Shown here piece after piece: positions 9,034 through 16,475 of a stretch of 38,576 nucleotides of DNA; position 1 is the stretch's first letter, and each line of letters begins with the position of its first letter. Source of the DNA: Thioalkalicoccus limnaeus. Lineage in GTDB: Bacteria > Pseudomonadota > Gammaproteobacteria > Chromatiales > Chromatiaceae. The stretch covers positions 1-38,576 of the forward strand of contig NZ_JBDKXB010000029.1 of the NCBI RefSeq assembly GCF_041197575.1. The letters run 5' to 3'. The notes beneath the pieces were generated by a model. That model was given only the letters and a program-made list of their open reading frames with translations. It was not told where the DNA came from and did not search any database. A program made the position numbers and the translations under genes.

Positions 9034-9064
9034 TTGACAGAATAGGGACCGAGATTAGTATACA
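9034..9064 (+). promoter_or_regulatory. Candidate promoter of the RND efflux operon
   Basis: A perfect -35 hexamer TTGACA sits at 9034-9039. A -10 can be placed at 9057-9062 (AGTATA, 17-base spacer) or 9059-9064 (TATACA, 19-base spacer). The -10 abuts the inverted repeat at 9060-9081, so a bound repressor would block polymerase. Confidence 0.6.
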
Positions 9065-9081
9065 TACATGATTGTATCTTT
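9060..9081. promoter_or_regulatory. AcrR/TtgR-like operator
   Basis: The inverted repeat ATACA-TGAT-TGTAT at 9064-9077 has perfect 5-base arms, with further symmetric pairs at 9062/9079 and 9060/9081. The left part TACATACAT equals the half-site known for the E. coli AcrR operator. It overlaps the -10 region of the efflux promoter and lies 40-60 bases from the repressor's start codon, as expected for shared control. Confidence 0.6.
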
Positions 9082-9112
9082 CGACCATGCCTCTCGGCGG
9101 AGACCCTCGTCG

Positions 9113-10282
9113 ATGTCCATCCTCTCCCTGTCTGGTCCGGCGCGATCGCGGATCGGCCCGATCCTGCTCCTTGGCGCCGGCCTGACACTGACCGCCTGTG
9201 GTCCCGGCGACGGCGATTCGGACCCGGCCAACCAAGGCGGTCGCCCTCCCCCGTCGGTGACCGTGACCTCGGTGGCGAGCGCGACTGTACCAGTGTTCGG
9301 CGACTATGCCGGCCGCGTCCGCGGTTCGCGCGAGGTCGAGGTACGCGCCCGTGTCTCCGGGATCCTCGAGGAGCGCCTCTATACGGAGGGTCAAGCCGTC
9401 GAGCAGGGCGCGCCCTTGTTTCGCATCGACGCGGAACCCTACCAGATCGCGCTGCGCATGGCCGAGGCCGAGCGGTCCAATGCCCAGGCCGGCCTGAACC
9501 AGGCCGAGCGCGAATGGCGGCGGATCGCCGATCTGCACCAGCGCGATGCCGTCAGCACGCGCGATCGGGATCAGGCCCTGTCGGAGCTCGAACTGGCCCG
9601 GGCGCGGCTCGACCTCGCCACAGCCGCGGTCGCCGATGCCGAGCGAAACCTGCGCTATACGACCGTCGCGGCCCCGATCGCGGGCACCACGGCCCTCGAG
9701 AGCCTACCGGAGGGGAGCCTGATCGAGCGCGGCACGCTGCTGACCTCGCTGATCCAGCACGACCCGATTCACGTGCGTTTCGCGCTGCCCGAGCGGGATG
9801 CCGCGATCCAACGTGCGGCGCGCGAGGCCATGTCGGGACACCGCCGCGTTCACCCGCACGAGGTCGAACTCCTGTTGCCCGATGGTCGCGTCTACGAGCA
9901 TCGGGGCGAGGTCGATTTCACCGATAGCAGCATCGATCCGCGCACCGGCACCGTATCGGCGCGTGCGGTGTTTACGAACCCCGACCGGCAGGTGGTCCCC
10001 GGCCAGTTCGTGCGGGTGCGCATCCTGGTACAGGAACTGTCCGGCGTCTTCCCGGTAGACCAGACCGCGGTGGGTCAGGATCGCGACGGGGCACGGGTCT
10101 TCGTCGTCGATGACGAGGGCCTCGCGCGCAGCCGTGCGGTCAAGCTCGGTCCGATCGTCGACGGCCGGCGGCTGGTCCTCGAGGGTCTGGCCGACGGCGA
10201 TCGGCTGATCACCAACGGCCATGTAGGTCTGAGCGACGGGATGCCGGTGGCCGTCGCCGAAGATCAGGGGCAGGATCCGTAA
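9113..10282 (+). CDS. RND efflux periplasmic adaptor (AcrA/MexA-like membrane fusion protein)
   Basis: The 389-residue product from ATG 9113 carries a lipoprotein signal with lipobox LTAC, so it should be acylated and anchored in the inner membrane facing the periplasm. An upstream in-frame ATG at 9068 lies inside the operator and was rejected; GGAG at 9099-9102 supports 9113. The lipoyl-type halves read VEVRARVSGILEERLYTEGQAV and LRYTTVAAPIAGTTAL, flanking an alpha-hairpin (AERSNAQAGLNQAEREW...LARARLDLATAAVADAE). The beta-barrel includes TGTVSARAVFTNPDRQVVPGQFVRVRI. Its stop and the pump's start share one base (TAATG). It bridges the pump to a TolC-type channel. Confidence 0.93.
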   Translation: MSILSLSGPARSRIGPILLLGAGLTLTACGPGDGDSDPANQGGRPPPSVTVTSVASATVPVFGDYAGRVRGSREVEVRARVSGILEERLYTEGQAVEQGAPLFRIDAEPYQIALRMAEAERSNAQAGLNQAEREWRRIADLHQRDAVSTRDRDQALSELELARARLDLATAAVADAERNLRYTTVAAPIAGTTALESLPEGSLIERGTLLTSLIQHDPIHVRFALPERDAAIQRAAREAMSGHRRVHPHEVELLLPDGRVYEHRGEVDFTDSSIDPRTGTVSARAVFTNPDRQVVPGQFVRVRILVQELSGVFPVDQTAVGQDRDGARVFVVDDEGLARSRAVKLGPIVDGRRLVLEGLADGDRLITNGHVGLSDGMPVAVAEDQGQDP

Positions 10283-13200
10283 TGCTGCGTTTCTTCATCG
10301 ATCGCCCCATCTTCTCGTCGGTCGTCTCGATCGTCATCATCGTCGCCGGTCTGGCCGCGCTGCGGGTCTTGCCGGTCGAACAGTATCCCGATGTGGTCCC
10401 ACCGCAGATCGTCGTCCAGGCGAGCTATCCGGGCGCCAGCGCCCAGGTCCTGTCGGAGGCCGTCGCGGCACCGCTCGAACAGGAGATCAATGGCGTCGAC
10501 GACATGCTCTACATGGAGTCGTCGAGCACCGATGCCGGCTCGATCCAGATCACCGTGACCTTCGAGATGGGTACGGACCCGGATCAGGCGGCGATCAACG
10601 TCAACAACCGGGTGCAGGCCGCGCTGCCACGCCTGCCTCAGGCGGTGCGCGACCAGGGGGTACGGGTCCAGGCGCGCTCGACGAATATCCTGATGGTCGC
10701 GGTGCTGAGCTCGCCGGACGGCCGCTACGACCCGGTCTTCATCAGCAACTACGCGCTGCTCAACATCCTCGATGAACTGGTCCGGCTGCCGGGTGTCGGC
10801 GATGCATCGCTGTTCGGCGCCCAGGATTACTCGATGCGCATCTGGCTGCGGCCGGACAAGCTCGCCGAGTTCGACCTGACACCGTCCGATGTCGCCACCG
10901 CGATCCGCCAACAGAACGCCCAGTTCGCGGCCGGCCGCATCGGCGCGGAACCGGCCCCTCCTGATCAAGCCTTCACCTTCGCGGTCACGACCCGCGGCCA
11001 GCTCGCCGACCCGGACGAATTCGAACGCATCATCCTGCGCGCCGAACCCGACGGCCGCACCCTCCGTCTCGGTGATGTCGCCCGCGCCGAGCTCGGTGCC
11101 CAGAACTACGCCTTCTCCGCGACCCACAATGGCCGACCCACGGTGCCGATGGGGATCTACCTGCAGCCCGGCGCCAACGCCCTGGATACGGCGCGGGCCG
11201 TGCACACGGCGCTGACCGAGATCGCCGAGCGCTTCCCGGACGGACTCACGTATCACATCCCCTACGACACGACAGAGTTCGTCGAGATCTCGATCCGCGA
11301 GGTCGTGATCACGCTGCTGATCGCCGTCGTCCTGGTCATCGCCGTCACCTTCCTGTTCCTGCAGCACTTGCGCGCGACCCTGATCCCGGTCGCGGCGATC
11401 CCGGTCTCCCTGATCGGAACCTTCGCCGGCATGCAGGCGCTGGGCTTCTCGGTCAATCTTCTGACGCTGTTCGGCCTGGTCCTCGCGATCGGGATCGTCG
11501 TCGACAACGCGATCATCGTCATGGAGAACGTCGAGCGCCTGATGACGGAGAAGAAGCTCAAGGCGCGCGAGGCCTCGATCGAGACGATGGGCCAAGTCGC
11601 CGGCGCCGTCGTCGCCTCGACGCTGGTGCTGGTCGCCGTGTTCGCCCCGGTGGCCTTCCTCGGCGGTTTGAGTGGCGAACTGTATCGGCAGTTTGCGGTG
11701 ACCATCGCCGTCTCGGTCGTGGTCTCCGGCATCGTGGCCCTGACCCTGACGCCGGCGATGTGCGCGCTGCTGCTCGACAAGCAATCGCACGAGCCGAGCG
11801 CGCCGTTTCGGCTTTTCAACCGCGCCTTCGACGCGCTGACCGAGGCCTTCGTCGCAGCGGTGGCCTGGATACTGCGCCGCCGGGTACTGGGTCTCGCGTT
11901 GTTCGCCGGCTTCGGCGCCACGGCGCTGGTCCTGCTCGAGCGGATGCCGACCGGCCTGGTCCCGCAGGAGGACCAAGGCGTGGCCCTGGTCGTCGCGCAA
12001 CTGCCAGCGGCGTCGGCGTTGGGCCGCACCGAGCAGGTCCGCGATACCTTGTCGGCCCAATTGACGGGATTCGACGAGATACAGGACTTCACGTCCTTCG
12101 CCGGCTTCGACATCTTGGCCGGGACACTGCGCACCAATGCCGCCGTCGGCTTCGCCAACCTGACCGATTGGGACGAGCGCACCGCCCCCGATCAAGCCGC
12201 GGCCGCGCTGGCCGGGCGGATCATGGGGGTCGGGATGGGCATCCAGGAGGCCAACGTGTTCGCCTTCACACCGCCACCGATCATGGGGCTGTCCCTGACC
12301 GGCGGCGTCGAAGGCTACCTGCAGGTGCGCGGCGACACGACCCCAGAACGGATCGAGGCGCTGGCCCGGGAACTGATCACCAAGGGCAATGCCCGCCCCG
12401 AGCTGACCAATGTGCAGACGACGCTGACGACCGGCATCCCGCGCTACCATGCCGAGGTCGACCGTGACAAGGCGATGGCCGCCGGGGTCCCCATCACCGA
12501 GGTCTTCGACGCGATGCGCAGCACCTTCGGGTCCCTGTACGTCAACGACTTCACGTACGCCGGGCGGCTATGGCAGGTGAACCTGCAATCCGAGGGCGAG
12601 TTTCGCAGCCAGCCCGATGACCTGCGGCGCGTCTTCGTACGCTCGGTCACCGGCGACATGATCCCGCTGAGCTCGCTGGTGACCCTGGAGCGCACGAGCG
12701 GGGCCGATATCATCAATCGCTTCAATCTTTTCCCGGCAGCGAAGATCCTCGCGGACCCGGCCCCCGGCTACACGACCGGACAGGCCAAGGCGGCGCTCGA
12801 GGAGGTCGCCGCCGCGCTGGAACAGCCCGGCGACAGCCTGCTCGGGTGGATCGGCGAGGCCTACCAACTCGAGGTCGGCGCTGGGGCGGGCGCCATGGCC
12901 TTCGCGCTCGGCATGCTGATGGTGTTCCTGATCCTGGCCGCCCAGTACGAACGCCTGACGCTGCCGTTGGCGGTCGCCTCCGCCGTGCCGTTCGGCGTGC
13001 TCGGCGCAGCCATCGCGTCGTTCGGCCGGGGTTTCCCGAATGACATCTATTTTCAGGTGGGTCTGCTGGTCCTGATCGGCCTGGCCGCGAAGAACGCGAT
13101 CCTGATCGTCGAGTTCGCGGCCCAGAACCGGCGCGCCGGGATGTCGTCGGTCGAGGCCGCGACAACGGCGGCGCGGCAGCGCTTCCGGGCGATCCTGATG

Positions 13201-13407
13201 ACGGCGTTGACCTTCATCATCGGGACCCTGCCGCTGGTCTTCGCGACCGGGGCCGGTGCGGCCAGTCGCCAGGAGATCGGCACCGTCGTGGTCGGGGGCA
13301 TGCTCGCGGCCAGCACGCTGGCGCTGATCTTCGTGCCGCTCTTCTATCGCCTGTTCGAGGACCTTGCGGCCTGGCGCCGGAACGGGAAGGGACCGGCTAG
13401 CGACTGA
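10282..13407 (+). CDS. RND efflux pump, HAE1 (AcrB/MexB) family
   Basis: A 1041-residue inner-membrane proton-drug antiporter of normal AcrB length. The N-terminus MLRFFIDRPIFSSVVSIV is typical. Porter-domain segments include EQYPDVVPPQIVVQASYPGA and the NVNNRVQAALPRLP motif. The proton-relay helix TM4 reads VVDNAIIVMENVER: the first aspartate is present, but the second of the AcrB pair (Asp408) is asparagine. The partner lysine is kept in LAAKNAILIVEFA. GSLYVNDFTYAGRLWQVNLQ marks the second porter repeat. It is coupled to the adaptor gene. No outer-membrane factor follows, so it presumably uses a TolC elsewhere, possibly the one at 20987-22336. Confidence 0.94.
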   Translation: MLRFFIDRPIFSSVVSIVIIVAGLAALRVLPVEQYPDVVPPQIVVQASYPGASAQVLSEAVAAPLEQEINGVDDMLYMESSSTDAGSIQITVTFEMGTDPDQAAINVNNRVQAALPRLPQAVRDQGVRVQARSTNILMVAVLSSPDGRYDPVFISNYALLNILDELVRLPGVGDASLFGAQDYSMRIWLRPDKLAEFDLTPSDVATAIRQQNAQFAAGRIGAEPAPPDQAFTFAVTTRGQLADPDEFERIILRAEPDGRTLRLGDVARAELGAQNYAFSATHNGRPTVPMGIYLQPGANALDTARAVHTALTEIAERFPDGLTYHIPYDTTEFVEISIREVVITLLIAVVLVIAVTFLFLQHLRATLIPVAAIPVSLIGTFAGMQALGFSVNLLTLFGLVLAIGIVVDNAIIVMENVERLMTEKKLKAREASIETMGQVAGAVVASTLVLVAVFAPVAFLGGLSGELYRQFAVTIAVSVVVSGIVALTLTPAMCALLLDKQSHEPSAPFRLFNRAFDALTEAFVAAVAWILRRRVLGLALFAGFGATALVLLERMPTGLVPQEDQGVALVVAQLPAASALGRTEQVRDTLSAQLTGFDEIQDFTSFAGFDILAGTLRTNAAVGFANLTDWDERTAPDQAAAALAGRIMGVGMGIQEANVFAFTPPPIMGLSLTGGVEGYLQVRGDTTPERIEALARELITKGNARPELTNVQTTLTTGIPRYHAEVDRDKAMAAGVPITEVFDAMRSTFGSLYVNDFTYAGRLWQVNLQSEGEFRSQPDDLRRVFVRSVTGDMIPLSSLVTLERTSGADIINRFNLFPAAKILADPAPGYTTGQAKAALEEVAAALEQPGDSLLGWIGEAYQLEVGAGAGAMAFALGMLMVFLILAAQYERLTLPLAVASAVPFGVLGAAIASFGRGFPNDIYFQVGLLVLIGLAAKNAILIVEFAAQNRRAGMSSVEAATTAARQRFRAILMTALTFIIGTLPLVFATGAGAASRQEIGTVVVGGMLAASTLALIFVPLFYRLFEDLAAWRRNGKGPASD

Positions 13408-13539
13408 CTAGCGACGCCGCCGGGGGGCACGCTCGACCCGGTAAGGCCGTCCGTTTCCGGTCCCGTGCTATGCTGTCGCGCGAGATCACTACCCCGCACC
13501 GGCCTTTTGACGACGACTCCCGACCCACGCCCCGATCCG

Positions 13540-14664
13540 ATGCCGCCGACCCTGCACATCGAAACCGCCGATGCGGGGCATCTGCGCGTGGTCCTGTCCG
13601 GGGCCTGGACACTGGACCAGACCACTCCTGACCCGCAGCGGATCATCGAGATCCTGGCCGGCGATGCCTCGATCTGCCGGATCGGGTTCGAGACCTCGGG
13701 TCTGACCGCATGGGACACGGCCTTGCCGGTCTTCTTGCTCGCGATCCAGAAGCATACCGGCGGCGGCTCGGTGATGCTCGACACGAGCGGTCTACCGGAG
13801 GGCGCGCGCCGCTTGGTGACGCTCGCGACGGCCGTGCCGGTGCCCGATCAGGGCGCAACGGGTAGCGTCGATGGCCTGCTCGTTCGCATCGGGAAGGCCA
13901 CGCAACGGCTCGGGGCCGAGCTAGTCGCCATTCTCGGGTTCCTCGGTGAGACCGTGCTGGCCCTCTGGGCTTGGATTCGGGGGCGCGCCCGCTACCGTCG
14001 GACGGATCTCGGTCTGCTGTTGCAGGATGTCGGTCCACGGGCCTTGCCGATCGTCACCTTGATCAGTTTCCTGGTCGGCGTGATCCTGGCCTTCGTCGGT
14101 GCCGTGCAACTCGCACGATTCGGCGCCGAGATCTTCATCGCCGACCTGGTCGGGTTGGCCATGGCCCGCGAGATGGGCCCCATGATGGCGGCGGTCATCA
14201 TGGCCGGTCGCACCGGCGCTGCCTTTGCCGCGCAGATCGGGACCATGCAGGTCAACCAGGAAGTCGACGCCTTGCGCACGCTCGGGATCTCGCCGATCGA
14301 GTTCCTGGTATTGCCGCGGGTCATCGCCCTGGTCGTGATGATGCCGCTGCTGACCCTTTATGCGATCCTCGTCGGCATCTTCGGGGGGCTGATCGTCTCG
14401 GTCAACCTGTTCGACGTGACCCTGATCCAATACTGGAACGCGACGCTGGCGTCGCTGAACATCGAGCAATTCGTGATCGGGCTGAGCAAGAGCCTGGTGT
14501 TCGGCGTGCTGATCGCGATCGCTGGCTGTTATCAGGGCATCAAGACCGGCGGCAGTGCCGCCGCGGTCGGTGCGGCCGCGACGGCGGCGGTGGTTTCGGC
14601 GATCGTCGCCATCGTGGTCGCCGACGGCGTGTTCGCGGTCCTGCTCAATGCCCTGGAACTCTGA
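13540..14664 (+). CDS. MlaE-family lipid ABC permease with N-terminal STAS domain
   Basis: A membrane protein of ~374 residues. The frame opens at 13465 and TTG 13507 is possible, but ATG 13540 gives the cleanest start; none has a good Shine-Dalgarno. The first ~100 residues form a STAS/MlaB-like domain (LRVVLSGAWTLDQ, then VMLDTSGLPEGARRLVTLA). The rest is an MlaE (DUF140) permease: VILAFVGAVQLARFGAEIFIADLVGLAMAREMGPMMAAVIMAGRTGAAFAAQIGTM..., with the EVDALRTLGISPIEFLVLPRV family signature. In the Mla system such permeases move phospholipids between inner membrane and periplasm. The MlaF-type ATPase gene overlaps its end by 17 bases. No MCE (MlaD) gene is adjacent. Confidence 0.9.
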   Translation: MPPTLHIETADAGHLRVVLSGAWTLDQTTPDPQRIIEILAGDASICRIGFETSGLTAWDTALPVFLLAIQKHTGGGSVMLDTSGLPEGARRLVTLATAVPVPDQGATGSVDGLLVRIGKATQRLGAELVAILGFLGETVLALWAWIRGRARYRRTDLGLLLQDVGPRALPIVTLISFLVGVILAFVGAVQLARFGAEIFIADLVGLAMAREMGPMMAAVIMAGRTGAAFAAQIGTMQVNQEVDALRTLGISPIEFLVLPRVIALVVMMPLLTLYAILVGIFGGLIVSVNLFDVTLIQYWNATLASLNIEQFVIGLSKSLVFGVLIAIAGCYQGIKTGGSAAAVGAAATAAVVSAIVAIVVADGVFAVLLNALEL

Positions 14665-15472
14665 TCGGCCCGACGTCCGCGAAGGCTGTTGGCCAGCCTC
14701 CGCGCCCTCCGACGAGCGCACGCAACTCCTCGTGCGCGGCCTGACGATGGCCTATGGCGACTTCGTCGTGATGCGCGATCTCGACTTCGCGATCCAACGC
14801 GGCGACATCTTCATCATCATGGGCGGCAGCGGGTGCGGCAAGAGCACCTTGATGCGGCACATGATCGGCTTGAAACAGCCGGCAGCCGGCAAGATCCTGA
14901 TCGCGGGCCAGAGCCTGTGGGATACCGAGGGCGCCACGCGCGAGGCCCTGCTGCGGCGCCTCGGGGTCATGTATCAGAGTGGCGCGCTGTGGAGTTCGCT
15001 GACACTGGCCGAGAACATCGGTCTGCCGTTGCAGCAATTCACGGCGCTGCCGTCCAAGCGGATCCGTGAGATCGCGAGCTACAAGCTGGCATTGGTCGGC
15101 TTGGCCGGATTCGAGGACCATTACCCGGCCGAGATCAGCGGCGGCATGCAGAAGCGCGCCGGGGTCGCCCGTGCGATGGCGTTGGACCCCGAGGTGCTGT
15201 TTTTCGACGAGCCCTCGGCCGGTCTCGACCCGGTCAGCGCCCGCCGGCTCGACGACCTGATCCTCGAACTGCGCGAAAGCCTCGGCACCACGATGGTCGT
15301 CATCACCCATGAGCTCGCGAGCCTGCTGCGGATCGGCACCAACGCCATCTTTCTCGATGTCGAGACGCGCACCCAGATCGCCCAGGGGGCACCGCGAACC
15401 CTCGCTGAACACTGCCACCATCCGCGGGTGCAGGCCTTCCTGTCCCGCGGCACCACCGGCGAAGCCCAGTGA
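14648..15472 (+). CDS. MlaF-family ABC ATPase
   Basis: An ATP-binding subunit of about 274 residues. The ATG at 14648 overlaps the permease gene. GTG 14732 is an alternative that would remove a poorly conserved ~28-residue leader and start at the family-typical VRGLTMAYGDFVVM. Walker A is GGSGCGKST, the Q-loop is GVMYQSGALWSSLTLAENIGLPL, the signature is ISGGMQKRAGVARAMALDP, Walker B is VLFFDEPSAGLDP and the H-loop is VVITHELASLLR. The GALWSSLTLAENI and KRAGVARA stretches are characteristic of the MlaF/Ttg2A group. It converges with the DUF4912-like gene 103 bases away. Confidence 0.9.
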   Translation: MPWNSDRPDVREGCWPASAPSDERTQLLVRGLTMAYGDFVVMRDLDFAIQRGDIFIIMGGSGCGKSTLMRHMIGLKQPAAGKILIAGQSLWDTEGATREALLRRLGVMYQSGALWSSLTLAENIGLPLQQFTALPSKRIREIASYKLALVGLAGFEDHYPAEISGGMQKRAGVARAMALDPEVLFFDEPSAGLDPVSARRLDDLILELRESLGTTMVVITHELASLLRIGTNAIFLDVETRTQIAQGAPRTLAEHCHHPRVQAFLSRGTTGEAQ

Positions 15473-15485
15473 CCATGTAACGATC

Positions 15486-15501
15486 GGCGCCGGCGGGCGC
15501 C
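15486..15501. terminator. Weak hairpin between convergent genes
   Basis: GGCGCC-GGCG-GGCGCC can form a six-base-pair GC stem with a four-base loop, 14 bases after the MlaF-type stop. There is no T-tract, so it is at best a Rho-dependent or bidirectional stop. In this GC-rich sequence it could also be chance. Confidence 0.25.
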
Positions 15502-15575
15502 ACGCCGACGACTCGCCCCTCGTCACGGCTCGCGTGGTTCCGCCCGCGGCGCGCAGCAGCGGCCAGGGCCGCGGC

Positions 15576-16475
15576 TCATTCGGGGCCGTCGTCGGGCCTC
15601 CGGGGTGCGACCTCGGTCGCTCCGGCCAGGATCCGGTCGAGGAGTTCCTCGTCCGGGATCGCAAAACGCAGCGCGAAGGCCCCTCCAGGACCGACGCGAA
15701 AAGGCCGGCCGTACAGATCGACGACCGCACCCGGCGGACCGCTGCCGAAGACCAGCAGCTCGGCTTGGGTCTCGACACCATCGGACCGGCGCGATACGGC
15801 GCGATACCCCGCCGCGGCCGGACCACGGCCCGGGGCACCGCTCGTCGAATCCCGGGCTCGCGATGGCGCTCCGGCGATGCCCGCCCCGGCAATCTCCTCG
15901 AGCAGCCAGCCCCACTGCGACGGGACCACGGGCTCCGAGACCGACTCGGGCCGCATGCCGGGCTCCCGAGCCTGCCGGGCAGCCGGCACCGATTCATCAC
16001 CGCCGATCTGGAACGCGCGGCGCGTCGAGCGACACAGGACCAGCCAGCCGCCGTCGGCGCTGGCCAGGCCCAGCTCGGCCTCGTAATCACCGCTACCGGC
16101 GAGCGGGATCAGGCTCTGCCCGCGGTGCGCGGCGGCTCGCTCTCCGAGGTCGATCGCGGCGATCGGCTGAACCGTCCCGTTGCACTGCACCCGACGCAGA
16201 CGAAGCAAGGCGCGGGTGGCACCGACACCGCCGGGGAACTCGGCATCGAGTCGTGCCCACGCGAGCGCGCCGACCTCCCACTGGATCCGCGCCGCGGCAG
16301 GCGCGACGAACTCGATGGACAGCTCGGATCGCGATGACACCACCGAGCTCGTGTTCGCGCCGCGATTCCCGCTCCCCGCCTCATCGCTGTTCGTCGCCGT
16401 GATACTGGATCGCGAGGCGGCCTGTTGCCCCTCGAAGTCGCCCAGGACGGGCCTCGGTCGTCTAACGGACCGCAT
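15576..16475 (-). CDS. DUF4912-like protein following glgX
   Basis: A product of about 299 residues, taking the ATG at 16475, which overlaps the end of glgX by 14 bases. The central part (IQWEVGALAWARLDAEFPG, then RALLRLRRVQCNG, AAIDLGERAA, GSGDYEAELGLASADGGWLVL) matches my memory of DUF4912 proteins, a predicted beta-rich domain of unknown function. A late hydrophobic block (LYGRPFRVGPGGAFALRFAIPDEELL) also fits that family. The N-terminal ~45 residues are low-complexity and the middle is proline/alanine-rich. No signal peptide is seen. The overlap with glgX suggests co-translation and a role in glycogen metabolism, which is inference. Confidence 0.65.
   Translation of the reverse strand: MRSVRRPRPVLGDFEGQQAASRSSITATNSDEAGSGNRGANTSSVVSSRSELSIEFVAPAAARIQWEVGALAWARLDAEFPGGVGATRALLRLRRVQCNGTVQPIAAIDLGERAAAHRGQSLIPLAGSGDYEAELGLASADGGWLVLCRSTRRAFQIGGDESVPAARQAREPGMRPESVSEPVVPSQWGWLLEEIAGAGIAGAPSRARDSTSGAPGRGPAAAGYRAVSRRSDGVETQAELLVFGSGPPGAVVDLYGRPFRVGPGGAFALRFAIPDEELLDRILAGATEVAPRRPDDGPE

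Noticed and set aside
9068..9112. Upstream ATG for the efflux adaptor
   Set aside because: It lies inside the operator and would place 15 polar residues before the lipoprotein signal; ATG 9113 has a Shine-Dalgarno and gives a normal lipobox distance.
10264..12450. 728-codon minus-strand frame opposite the RND pump
   Set aside because: Low-complexity D/R/Q-rich translation; the plus strand has an intact pump with normal motifs.
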